From: CADCWK01 sp035944555
GTDB lineage: Bacteria > Chloroflexota > Chloroflexia > Thermomicrobiales > UBA6265
Direction: 5' to 3'
Length of the DNA stretch: 64,000 bases
Assembly (NCBI GenBank): GCA_035944555.1
Contig: DASZAY010000012.1
Coordinates: forward strand, 62,001-126,000
In this document: positions 22,141 through 30,818 of the stretch, one piece after another
Numbering within the stretch: the first letter of the stretch is position 1
Layout of the letters: each line of letters opens with the position of its first letter
Notes under the pieces: model-generated
Told to the model about the DNA's origin: nothing
The model's database searches: none
Seen by the model: the letters and a program-made list of their open reading frames with translations, nothing else
Translations under genes and position numbers: made by a program

Positions 22141-23460
22141 CTAGCGTCCGCCGTCCACCTCGTTCCGGAACGCCGCCGAGAACGCGGCGATCGTCCGGTC
22201 GATATCGGCATCGGAGTGGGCGAGGGAGGGGAAGAGCACCTCGTACTGGGAGGGTGCGACATAGACGCCCTGACCAAGCAGGTGATGGAAGATCCGGGCG
22301 TATGCTCCGGCGTCGCTCCGCTTGGCGTCCTCGTAGTTGCGGACCGGGCCAGCCTGCATGTACCAGCCGCCCATGGCACCGGCCCGGGCGGTCGTCACCG
22401 CCACGCCAGTCTCCCGCGCGGCCGTCTCGATCCCGTCCATCAGCCGGTCGGTCGTCGCGACGATCCCGTCGAACACGCCCGGCCGGGTGAGCATCTCCAG
22501 CGTCGCGTTGCCGGCGGCCGTCGCCACCGGGTTGCCGGAGAGCGTTCCGCCCTGGTACATCGATCCGACCGGCGCGACGTGCCGCATGATCGATTCCGGC
22601 CCGGCGTACGCCGCCAGCGGGAAGCCACCGCCCACGACCTTGCCCAGCGTGACGATGTCAGCCGTGACACCCGACCACGTTGAGGCACCGCCAAGGGCGA
22701 CCCGGAAGCCGGTCATCACCTCGTCGAAGATCAGCAGGGCGCCATGCTCGCGGGTGATGTCGCGAAGACCCTGGAGGAACCCAGGCTCCGGCAGGACCAT
22801 GCCCATGTTGCCGGCGATCGGCTCGACGATGATCGCCGCGATCCGCTCCGCGGCCGCGTTGAACAACTCGCGGACGGCGGCAAGGTCGTTGTATGGCGCG
22901 ACCAGCGTGTCGGCCGTGACGGCGGCGGGGACGCCCGGGCTGTCGGGCAGGCCGAACGTGGCGACGCCCGACCCGGCCTGGACGAGCAGCAGATCGGCGT
23001 GCCCGTGGTAGCAGCCGGCGAACTTCACGATCCGGTCCCGGCCGGTCGCGGCGCGGGCGAGCCGGAGCGCGCTCATCGTCGCCTCGGTCCCGGAGGACAC
23101 CAGCCGGACCTGCTCTACACCGGGGACGAGGGAGGCAATCCGTTCGGCCAGCGCCGTCTCCGCTTCGGTCGGCGCCCCGAACGACGTTCCCCGTCGGACG
23201 GCGGCGATCACCGCCTCCGTCACCTCAGGATGCGCGTGTCCGAGGATCATCGGCCCCCAGGACATGACGTAGTCGAGATACTCGTTCCCGTCGAGGTCGG
23301 TGAAGCAGGCCCCGGCGGCATGGTCGTAGTAGACCGGCGTGCCACCGACGCCACGGAACGCTCGCACGGGACTGTTCACCCCGCCGGGAATTACGTCCCG
23401 GGCGCGAGCAAACGCATCGGCGGAGCGAGGCAGGTCACGGGTTGCGGTGGCCGTCGTCAT
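22141..23460 (-). CDS. hemL: Glutamate-1-semialdehyde 2,1-aminomutase
   Basis: This PLP-dependent enzyme of class-III aminotransferase fold converts glutamate-1-semialdehyde to 5-aminolevulinate. It shows the HemL start GGVNSPVRAFRGVGG, the YLDYVMSWGPMILGHAHP segment, FDEVMTGFR (PLP-binding Asp) and the PLP lysine in TLGKVVGGGFPLAAYAG. Length (439) is normal. It lies 63 bases downstream of hemA on the same strand, so the two probably form an operon giving the first two committed steps of the C5 tetrapyrrole pathway. hemB, hemC and hemD are not nearby. Confidence 0.97.
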   Translation of the reverse strand: MTTATATRDLPRSADAFARARDVIPGGVNSPVRAFRGVGGTPVYYDHAAGACFTDLDGNEYLDYVMSWGPMILGHAHPEVTEAVIAAVRRGTSFGAPTEAETALAERIASLVPGVEQVRLVSSGTEATMSALRLARAATGRDRIVKFAGCYHGHADLLLVQAGSGVATFGLPDSPGVPAAVTADTLVAPYNDLAAVRELFNAAAERIAAIIVEPIAGNMGMVLPEPGFLQGLRDITREHGALLIFDEVMTGFRVALGGASTWSGVTADIVTLGKVVGGGFPLAAYAGPESIMRHVAPVGSMYQGGTLSGNPVATAAGNATLEMLTRPGVFDGIVATTDRLMDGIETAARETGVAVTTARAGAMGGWYMQAGPVRNYEDAKRSDAGAYARIFHHLLGQGVYVAPSQYEVLFPSLAHSDADIDRTIAAFSAAFRNEVDGGR

Positions 23461-23523
23461 GGCAGGTCTCCGGTAGTGCTGGTGCGACCGTGCCCCCGCA
23501 AGCTGTGGATGGGCCGGGCGCGC

Positions 23524-24984
23524 CTAGTCGGCGGGGATGGAGGCTCGCACCGGGATGGGGCAGGCACCAGGATTGTCGGACTCGGTCCGGACCGGAGCCA
23601 CGGGCGGGATGACCCCTGGTGCTTCGAGACCGAACAGCCGGGCCAGCGCGGCGGCGTCGTCCAACCGCGACGCGCTGTCCGCGCGGGTCAGGTTGGAGGT
23701 CGGCGTGTGGAGGAGCTTGTTGGTCAGCCCGGCCGCCAGCGCCGCGACGACTTCGCGGTCACGGTCTGACAGGTGGCCGAGACGGCTAAATGCCTTGCAG
23801 AGCTCGATCTCGCGGAGCTCGTCCGCCCGCTCCCGAAGCGCGGCGATGGTCGGACTGACCTGCCGACCCTCGTGCCAGGCTCGGAACTGCCGCAGGCCAT
23901 CCGCGATCAGGTGCTCGACGTGGATGATCTCCGCGGCCTGACCGGACCGGTAGCCCGCGGCGATCTCTTCGAGGGCATCGACATCACGCAGCAGGACCCG
24001 GGAGTCGTCAGCAACGGCCGGGTCGACGCACCGCGGCAACCCGACGTCCATCAATACCAGCGGCGCGCCCGTTCGGCGAACCTGGCTCATCGTCGCCGGA
24101 GTGATCACCGGGCGGTCGCCGGCGGTCGCGGCGATGGCGAGGTCGGCCATGGCGAGCACGTCCGGCAGCTGATCGAGCGCGATCGCTTCGCCGCCCGTCT
24201 GGGCAGCCAGCGTCTCGGCGCGGGACCGAGTCCGGTTGGCGATCAGCAGGCGCCCGACCTGGCCGGTCCGAAGTAGCTTGGCGGCCAGCGTCCCCATCGG
24301 GCCGGCGCCGATGACGACGGCCGTCCGACCCCGCAGCGGGTTGACATGGGCGACGGGAGCGGGACACGGCATCCGCTCCAGGTCCATCCGGTCCAGCGCG
24401 ACAAGGATGGGGCAGGCAGCCGTAAATTCCCGGGCCGCCAGCGCGACCGCAGCGTGGGCAATGGAAGTCTTGTTGCGGGCAATGTCCGTGTGCGTTCGTG
24501 CCTGCTTGCCGACCTTGAGCGCGTCGGTTGCCAGCCGGGAGATGAACGGGCCGACGATTCCGGCCGAACGGGCGGCGCCCAGCGCGTCCCGGATCTGCCC
24601 GAGGATCTGGGGCTCACCCAGGACCATCGACTCCAGCCCGGCGGCGACCCGGAACAGGTGACGGACCGCGGCGTCATCCGTCAGCGCGACGGTAGCGGAT
24701 TCGACGTCACGCAGCCCGACCCCTGTCGCTTCGACGACGAAGCGGGTCAGGCGACTGACGGCGTCGTGCGGATCCTGGCCGGAAACGACGGCGTAGACCT
24801 CGACCCGGTTGCAGGTAGAGAGGATCATCCCCTCGGCGGCGTGCCGGCCGAGCAGCGCCAGGCCATCCGCCAGCCGGTCGGCCGGGAACGACAGCTGCTC
24901 ACGCAAGTCCAGCGTGGCGCTATGGAAGTCGGATCCGATCGCGACCAGCCGCGGGGTGGCCGGCGTCTCGCCGTACGCGTTCAG
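23524..24984 (-). CDS. hemA: Glutamyl-tRNA reductase, probably with a CTG start
   Basis: The enzyme reduces glutamyl-tRNA(Glu) to glutamate-1-semialdehyde with NADPH. It shows the catalytic Cys in STCNRVEVYAV, the GLESMVLGEPQILGQIR segment, the Rossmann motif VIGAGPMGTLAAKLL and a C-terminal dimerisation domain. The first ATG/GTG/TTG in frame is a TTG at 24906, but homologous sequence continues upstream: LVAIGSDFHSATLDLREQLSF matches the family's N-terminal 'xxGxxHxxAxxxxRExlxF'. The frame is open back to a TAA at 25051-25053 with only CTG as a plausible start. The CTG at 24984-24982 has GGGAG at a good distance. I therefore extend to 24984. Confidence 0.88.
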   Translation of the reverse strand: MNAYGETPATPRLVAIGSDFHSATLDLREQLSFPADRLADGLALLGRHAAEGMILSTCNRVEVYAVVSGQDPHDAVSRLTRFVVEATGVGLRDVESATVALTDDAAVRHLFRVAAGLESMVLGEPQILGQIRDALGAARSAGIVGPFISRLATDALKVGKQARTHTDIARNKTSIAHAAVALAAREFTAACPILVALDRMDLERMPCPAPVAHVNPLRGRTAVVIGAGPMGTLAAKLLRTGQVGRLLIANRTRSRAETLAAQTGGEAIALDQLPDVLAMADLAIAATAGDRPVITPATMSQVRRTGAPLVLMDVGLPRCVDPAVADDSRVLLRDVDALEEIAAGYRSGQAAEIIHVEHLIADGLRQFRAWHEGRQVSPTIAALRERADELREIELCKAFSRLGHLSDRDREVVAALAAGLTNKLLHTPTSNLTRADSASRLDDAAALARLFGLEAPGVIPPVAPVRTESDNPGACPIPVRASIPAD

Positions 24985-25161
24985 CCTAGGATCTCCCGTG
25001 GTCGCGGCCAGCGGGCGCGGGACCAGATGAGAACGATGTGCAAACAGACGTTAGGATACGCCACCCGGCCCGCGAAAGAACATAGGTTTGCGCATGTTTT
25101 CTTGCGGTCGGTGCATCCGTTCAAGGGACCTCGAACCGCAGTGTCGCAAGGTTGGAATTCG

Positions 25162-27999
25162 TCAGCCCGTGTTCTTCAGGCCGCTGGCGATCCCGTTGAT
25201 CGTGAGCAGCATGGCCTTTGTCAGCGACTCATCACGCTCCTGAAGAGGCACGCCGCCCTCCCGGAGACGGCGACGGAGCTCCAGCTGGAGGAAGCTGAGC
25301 GGGTCGACGTAGGGATTGCGCCGCTCGACGGACCGCTGCAGGACCGGGTCTTGGTCCAGGAGCCGCCGCTGCCTGGTGACAGCGAGCAGGGACTGTTCCG
25401 TCAGGTCCCACTCGGCCCGGATCCGGTTCCAGACCGGATCGGTCGCGGCGTCGCGGCCCGCCGCGACGACGTAGCGCTCGGCGATCGTCCGGTCCGCCCG
25501 GGCGAGGGCCAGTTCGGCGTTCCGGAGCGCGTTCCGGAAGAAGAGCCAGCGGCTGTCCATCGCCTGCAGCGCCTCGAGCCCGTGACTATCAATGGCTGCC
25601 TGCAGGCCGGAACCGAGTCCGTACCAGCCGGGCAGGAGGATTCGGGCCTGGGTCCAGGCGAACACCCAGGGGATGGCTCGCAGATCCTCGATCCTGGTCG
25701 ATTGCACCCGCCGTGCGGGACGCGAGCCGAGCTGGAGCAGGGCGATCTCGTCGATCGGTGTGACCGACGCGAAGAACTCGACCAGCTCATCGCTTCCGTA
25801 GACGAGGTCCCGGTACGCGGTGGACGATGCGTCCGAGATCGTCGTCATCACCGGGCGGTAGTGGTCGATCTCGTCCGCCGACGGCGCGTCCGGCAGGCCG
25901 ATCGTGGCAAGCAGGACGGCGCCGCCGGTCAGTTCGAGTTCCCGGTGGGCGATCTCCGGGATGGAGTAGCGAGCCGAGATCACCTCGCCCTGCTCGGTCA
26001 GCTTGATTCCGCCGCCGATGGTGCCCGGCGGCAGCGCCAGGATCGCGGTGTTGGTCGGTCCGCCGCCACGGCCGATCGAACCGCCGCGACCGTGGAAGAA
26101 GACCAGGTCGACGCCGTACGAGCGGATCATTTCGGCCAGGGCTTCCTGCGAGGCGTAGAGGCCCCACGTCGACCCGAAATACCCGACGTCCTTGTTGGAA
26201 TCGGAGTAGCCGACCATGATCTCCTGCGTGTCCCCGACCGAGGCGAGTGCCGCCCGGTAGACCGGCTCGTCCAGCAGCGTGCGCATCGTCTCTGGCGCTG
26301 CGCGGAGCGTCTCGCCGGCCTCGAAAAGTGGCGCGATCCGGAGGACCGCGTTCCCGCCGCCGGCACCGGCCAGCCCGGTCTCCTTCATCAGGAGCAGTAC
26401 CTCGAGGACGTCGCTCGACGCCTCGGTGTTGGAGATGATGTAGGTCCGGATCACGCCGGCATCCTGGCCGGACAGCGCGGCGCGGATCGTCCGGAACGTC
26501 TCGATGACCTCGCGGGCGACGTCTCCGAGCGGCGAGAGATCCAGCGGGATCAGAGGCCGGGGCGACGCGATCTCGCGGGCCAGCAGGGCGAACCGCTCGT
26601 CCTCGGACAGGGCACCGTAGTCGGCGACGACGCCGGTCAGGGCGAAGATCTCGGTCAGTGCGGTCTGGTGGCGCTTTGAGTTATCGCGAATGTCCAGGGT
26701 CGCGAAATGGAAGCCGAAGATCTCGACCTGCCGGATCGTGTCGCGCAGGTCGCCGTCAATGATCAGCGTCTCGCCCTGGTCGGCCAGCGAAGCGCGGATG
26801 AGTTGCAGGTCTGCCAGCAGTTCCGCCGGGGCGTGATAGGGCATCGCGTCGGCGCTGCTGTTCGGCACGCGGATGCGGTCTCCACGCGGGTCGCCGGGCA
26901 GAATTTCGTGGCTCTCGCCGTACCCGATGCCCTGGGCCCGGGTCAGCCGGAGTCGCTCACGCATCAGCGTCAGGAGTTGCCGGTACGGCTCGCCACGGTT
27001 GAGCGACTCCAGCTCCCGGCCAAGTTCCGGGAACCACGCCCGGTAGACGGCCAGGTAGTCGTCGAGCCGCGGCGCGGGTCCGGCGATCCACTCCGAGACC
27101 GACAGCCGGCCAGCCAGCTCGGTCAGCCGATCTTCCAGGAACCGCAGCGCCGTCTCGCGCATCAGGGCCAGCGCCTCGCGAGTCCGCTCCGGCGTCACAT
27201 TGGGGTTGCCGTCCCGGTCGCCACCCATCCAGGATCCGAAGCCGAGGAACGGTGGGACGCGCATCTCTGTGCCCGGATAGGCCTCGGCCAGTGCTCCCTC
27301 GATGTCCCGGTAGATCTGCGGCAGGACGTTGACGAGCGTGCTGCCGAAGTAAACGAGTCCGGCCCGGACTTCATCGAGCACGCTCGGCGAAACGGCCCGG
27401 ATCTCGTCAGAGCTCCAGAGCTCGGCGACGGTGGCAGCGATCCGGCTGCGGGTCTGCGCCATCGCGGCCGGCGAGGGCGGTCGCTCGTCCATCGACCGGA
27501 GGGCGACGAACAGACGGGCCAGCTTGTCGATCACGGTCCGGCGACGTGACTCGGTCGGGTGCGCCGTGAGGACGAGGCGGACCTCGGCGTCGTCGAGGAG
27601 CGCCTGCATCTGTTCCGCCGACAGCCCGTTTCCCGCGCCGTAGCCGGTAGCGACCGCCGCGACGACCGAACGAAGCGAGCCACGTCGAGGGGCGGCGCCG
27701 GGGGTATAGTCGTGTGCCTGGAGCCGGCGGATGCGCTCGTTGTCCTCGGCGAGGTTCACGAGCTGGAAATACGAGGTGAACGCGCGGATCAGCACCCGGA
27801 GATCGGCGACATCCGCTTCACGCAGCGCCGTCTCCATCCGGCTGACGGCCGTCTCGTCACCGTTTCGGGCCGCCTTGGCCAAGGCGCGGATCATCTCCTC
27901 GAAGGCGAACGCCTCCTCGCCGGCCTGAGCCCGGATTGCGTCCCCGAGCAGGCCACCGAGCAGGAAGATGTCGTCGGAGATGGTGCGACCGGCAGGCAT
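25162..27999 (-). CDS. ppc: Phosphoenolpyruvate carboxylase
   Basis: The enzyme makes oxaloacetate from PEP and bicarbonate, replenishing the TCA cycle. At 945 residues it is full length. It has the catalytic His motif LVLTAHPTESRRRT, the GSWMGGDRDGNPNVTP motif, the FHGRGGSIGRGGGPTN loop and the canonical C-terminus NGIASGLKNTG. It starts with ATG at 27999. No linked regulator is present; neighbouring genes are unrelated, with hemA downstream on the same strand and a membrane-protein gene divergent upstream. Secure. Confidence 0.97.
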   Translation of the reverse strand: MPAGRTISDDIFLLGGLLGDAIRAQAGEEAFAFEEMIRALAKAARNGDETAVSRMETALREADVADLRVLIRAFTSYFQLVNLAEDNERIRRLQAHDYTPGAAPRRGSLRSVVAAVATGYGAGNGLSAEQMQALLDDAEVRLVLTAHPTESRRRTVIDKLARLFVALRSMDERPPSPAAMAQTRSRIAATVAELWSSDEIRAVSPSVLDEVRAGLVYFGSTLVNVLPQIYRDIEGALAEAYPGTEMRVPPFLGFGSWMGGDRDGNPNVTPERTREALALMRETALRFLEDRLTELAGRLSVSEWIAGPAPRLDDYLAVYRAWFPELGRELESLNRGEPYRQLLTLMRERLRLTRAQGIGYGESHEILPGDPRGDRIRVPNSSADAMPYHAPAELLADLQLIRASLADQGETLIIDGDLRDTIRQVEIFGFHFATLDIRDNSKRHQTALTEIFALTGVVADYGALSEDERFALLAREIASPRPLIPLDLSPLGDVAREVIETFRTIRAALSGQDAGVIRTYIISNTEASSDVLEVLLLMKETGLAGAGGGNAVLRIAPLFEAGETLRAAPETMRTLLDEPVYRAALASVGDTQEIMVGYSDSNKDVGYFGSTWGLYASQEALAEMIRSYGVDLVFFHGRGGSIGRGGGPTNTAILALPPGTIGGGIKLTEQGEVISARYSIPEIAHRELELTGGAVLLATIGLPDAPSADEIDHYRPVMTTISDASSTAYRDLVYGSDELVEFFASVTPIDEIALLQLGSRPARRVQSTRIEDLRAIPWVFAWTQARILLPGWYGLGSGLQAAIDSHGLEALQAMDSRWLFFRNALRNAELALARADRTIAERYVVAAGRDAATDPVWNRIRAEWDLTEQSLLAVTRQRRLLDQDPVLQRSVERRNPYVDPLSFLQLELRRRLREGGVPLQERDESLTKAMLLTINGIASGLKNTG

Positions 28000-28308
28000 G
28001 GAGCGCAGGTCCTCTCGTGGAAATATCGATACAGACGCCGGTTGCCATCATGCCGGCAGATCTGGGCCGGCAAACCCGATCAGGATACCCGGCGTGGAAC
28101 GGCCACCGCGAACGAAGACGTCGGAGGGCATGGGCGGAGAGTACGGGACGGCCTTCCTGCGGTTGGATACGTGGCTATCCGCCCCGCCCAGGCCGGACAG
28201 TGGTCGCCCGGAGCACGGCCCTCAGATACACTGGCCAGCATCAACATGAATGCAGCATGAACCGGGTCGCACATCGGGGCGATCCTTGGGTGGCCGGGAG
28301 GCAAGCGG
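28000..28308. other. 309-base divergent gap, no gene seen
   Basis: This stretch separates the start of ppc (minus) from the start of a small membrane-protein gene (plus), so it should hold promoters in both directions. I could not single out convincing -35/-10 pairs, and no reading frame with a ribosome-binding site stands out. A GGGAGG just before 28309 serves the plus-strand gene. Confidence 0.4.
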
Positions 28309-29118
28309 GTGGATTTCATCGTCCTGGGCAGCATCCTTGGGGCGATCCTGATCGCAGCCGGGCGCGCCTGCGTGGAGCTCGTGCCGTGGCGGCTCCCCGC
28401 TCCGTCGGACGATCAGGAATGGCTGGAGGTCCGCGACCGACGTCGCCTGGTCCGGCTGCTCCGGGCTGGCGGCCGGATGCTCGTCGTCGTCGGCGTGGTG
28501 CTCCTGCTGACGACCGGCGTGCTGGTCGTGATGGGCGCCTCTGACCGTGTTGCGCTCACGACCGTGCTGATCGTCGGCATCGGCGGAATGCTCGCCGCCG
28601 CGGGTCTACTGGGCTGGTACCGCTACCAGGACTCCACGGGGGCGATCCAGCGCCGCCAGTTGCGCGCAATACGTTCCCGCCTCGGGTCAACGCAGCCCGG
28701 CAACGCCCGCCGACACGACGAGCAGGCAGGACGGACGGCTCGAGCGGAGGGCCAGAGGGACCCGGATGAGCGCGGCCAACGGCGGGCGGTGGGTGGACGT
28801 CGGAGCGAGCGAGCGACTCGCCGGGTTGCCAGTCCGGAACGGGAGCTTCCGGACGCAAGGCTGAGCCGTGATCCGGAGCGCGGGCCGGAACCCCGGCAGG
28901 ATGCTCTTCCCAGACCCCGGATGGCCAATGCAGTCCGCTCCGAGACCGGGGACCGCACCGGGCCACTACCCGCCGCGCGGAGAGCGCCGGGTTCGGATCG
29001 GCCCTCCTCGGCTCGACGGCCCACTGGTTCCTACGAGCCGGTCCGGCGGGTGGACGATGCCCCTCCGGCCGGGATTGCCCCCCGGCGACCAGCAATGGAG
29101 CGACACCAGGGCCGGTGA
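28309..29118 (+). CDS. Membrane protein with long disordered basic tail, function unknown
   Basis: It starts at GTG 28309 after GGGAGG. The first 110 residues contain three hydrophobic helices (LGSILGAILIAAG, MLVVVGVVLLLTTGVLVV, ALTTVLIVGIGGMLAAAGLLGWY). The remaining 150 residues are very rich in Arg, Pro, Glu and Gly with no predicted fold. Base composition fits the neighbours. I recognise no family. The tail may be cytoplasmic and nucleic-acid or lipid interacting, but that is only a guess. A second small membrane protein follows 39 bases later, so the two may be co-transcribed. Confidence 0.6.
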   Translation: MDFIVLGSILGAILIAAGRACVELVPWRLPAPSDDQEWLEVRDRRRLVRLLRAGGRMLVVVGVVLLLTTGVLVVMGASDRVALTTVLIVGIGGMLAAAGLLGWYRYQDSTGAIQRRQLRAIRSRLGSTQPGNARRHDEQAGRTARAEGQRDPDERGQRRAVGGRRSERATRRVASPERELPDARLSRDPERGPEPRQDALPRPRMANAVRSETGDRTGPLPAARRAPGSDRPSSARRPTGSYEPVRRVDDAPPAGIAPRRPAMERHQGR

Positions 29119-29157
29119 GCGTGCCTGTCTCGCGCCGTCCTATCGCCTTCTGCCTTC

Positions 29158-29424
29158 GTGAAACGGGTTTCGATGTCGGTCTTTGGTGTGAGTCTGCTCG
29201 ACCTGTTGCTGCTCACCTTCTGCTTCTCGGTGCCCTTCGCGGTGCTGGCCGTCATCGTCACCGTGCTCTATCGGCGTGATCGACGACTCACTCCGCCTGA
29301 ACCCGACGCCCGGATGCCGTCGCACAATCCCCAGGCCGCTCCTGCCCGCCAGCCGGGCGACGAGCGCACCCGTGGCAAGGCGCGAGACGCGAACCCAGGT
29401 CCTGAGATCAGCGACCGGACGTAG
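29158..29424 (+). CDS. Small single-span membrane protein, function unknown
   Basis: The frame encodes up to 88 residues from GTG 29158; an ATG at 29173 gives 83 and puts the hydrophobic stretch (LLDLLLLTFCFSVPFAVLAVIVTVLY) right after the start. A hydrophilic Pro/Arg-rich tail follows. It resembles its upstream neighbour in layout (membrane part then disordered basic tail). No family is recognised. It may be a bitopic membrane peptide co-expressed with that neighbour. Confidence 0.5.
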   Translation: MKRVSMSVFGVSLLDLLLLTFCFSVPFAVLAVIVTVLYRRDRRLTPPEPDARMPSHNPQAAPARQPGDERTRGKARDANPGPEISDRT

Positions 29425-29582
29425 CCAGGTTCGGGACTCGGATGGTTCAACGAGTCGCTCGGTCTGGCTCAATCACGGCCTGGCCGCGTCCACCCGGCAT
29501 GTGAGTGATCGTGCGAGCCATACAACGGGCCGAGACTGGCTTCCCCGTTGGTGCGTCCTTGGTCCGGCATCCTTAGTGACAC

Positions 29583-30563
29583 TCATGTCCGGGGACGGCG
29601 CGTCGGTTGCGGGTCCGGCTGGTCGGGCGCGGCCTGGGTCGGTGGCAGCGGTGATGGCGCGGTCGGCGGTGGAGGTGGGGGCACCGTTGGCGGTGGCGGG
29701 GCTGGTCGGACCTGTGTCGGTTCCGGTTGCACCTGTGGTGGCACAGCCGTGGGACGGTCGCCGCGAACAGGTACCGGGGTCGCGGTCGGGCGGCGCGGGG
29801 TGCTCGTCGCGCGGTCCGGAGCGGTCGCGTCGGGTGTCGGCTGGCGATCGACCGGGGCCGCCGTGGTGGGTCGCCGTGGTGGGAGCCTCGTCGGTGGCTC
29901 GGTCGGAACCACCCGCGTTGCCGGCGGCGCGGTGGCGGTGGCAGCCGCCTGTCGGGTCGGCAGGCGCGTGATTGGCTGGGTGGCCGTCGCAGCGGCTGTC
30001 GCCTGGGTTGTGGGAGTCGCGGTCGCCCGGCGGGTCGCTGTGGCGGTCGGCGCCGGTGGTGCAGTCGGTGGCGCCGAGGTTGGCCGCACGGTCGGCGGAA
30101 CAGGTGCGGCCGTGGGGGGACGTGGAGTCTTCGTCGCGGCGAGGCCCGGGCCGACGCGCGTGGGAGTGGCGCGTGGCGTGGCGGTCGACGTCGGACTGAT
30201 GGTCGCCGATGCCGTGGAAGTCGCCGTCGCGCGGGCGGTCGCGGTCCGGGTCGGCGTGCTCATGATGGTCGCCGTCGGGTAGCGCTGGGTGATACCGATG
30301 TTGACGACCCGGACGGTCGACGTCGGCGTGGGACCGGGCGTGTCGGTGGCCGGTACGGTCGGGGCTACGTCGGCCGGGGATGTCGGATCGGGACGGGCCT
30401 GCTCGTCCGGGGCGGCGATCTCTGTGCCCTCGGCATCAACCGGTTCCTCGCCGAGCGCGGGCAGGATCACGATCGTCACGACCAGGATCGCCGTCACGAC
30501 GAGCGAAGCCAGTGAGACCAGAGTCGGAATGATGGAACCGCGGCGGCGGGTGCGATTAACCAC
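29583..30563 (-). CDS. Signal-anchored Pro/Thr/Ala-rich extracellular protein
   Basis: After a basic N-terminus (MVNRTRRRG) comes one membrane helix at about residues 12-35. The rest (about 290 residues) is almost wholly Pro, Thr, Ala and Arg, without cysteines or aromatic residues, ending in PPPPPPTAPSPLPPTQ-type stretches. Such regions span the cell wall as extended, often glycosylated, stalks in Gram-positive-type envelopes. There is one short ordered-looking segment, VRVVNIGITQRYPTATI, near residue 85. It lies downstream of the BcsB-like gene on the same strand, 255 bases away. It has no recognisable enzymatic domain. Confidence 0.62.
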   Translation of the reverse strand: MVNRTRRRGSIIPTLVSLASLVVTAILVVTIVILPALGEEPVDAEGTEIAAPDEQARPDPTSPADVAPTVPATDTPGPTPTSTVRVVNIGITQRYPTATIMSTPTRTATARATATSTASATISPTSTATPRATPTRVGPGLAATKTPRPPTAAPVPPTVRPTSAPPTAPPAPTATATRRATATPTTQATAAATATQPITRLPTRQAAATATAPPATRVVPTEPPTRLPPRRPTTAAPVDRQPTPDATAPDRATSTPRRPTATPVPVRGDRPTAVPPQVQPEPTQVRPAPPPPTVPPPPPPTAPSPLPPTQAAPDQPDPQPTRRPRT

Positions 30564-30818
30564 GGGGTTTCCCTCTCACCACGTTGGTGGATGCGGCGCT
30601 GCGGTACGTAGCCACTGGAGCGGAACTGCATCGTCCCGGTAGCGATCCGGCGAGGGGGTCCGGGTCTGCTCGGGGCCGCCTGCCCGGACCGCGAGTCGGA
30701 GGGCCTGCGCGCCAGGATCGAGTATACGGGTGAACGTAAAGCGTGAGGATTATCAGCGAAACCGTCCATGGGAATCGGGAGGCACCGGGCCCTTACTGCC
30801 TGAAGCGTCCCGCTGCAG

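Noticed and set aside
25027..25160. Possible tRNA upstream of hemA
   Set aside because: A GTTCAAG...CGAAC-like stretch recalls a T-arm, but no acceptor stem, D-arm or anticodon arm can be drawn.
24346..26679. 777-codon plus-strand frame antisense to hemA and ppc
   Set aside because: It spans two well-conserved genes on the other strand and shows no recognisable domain.
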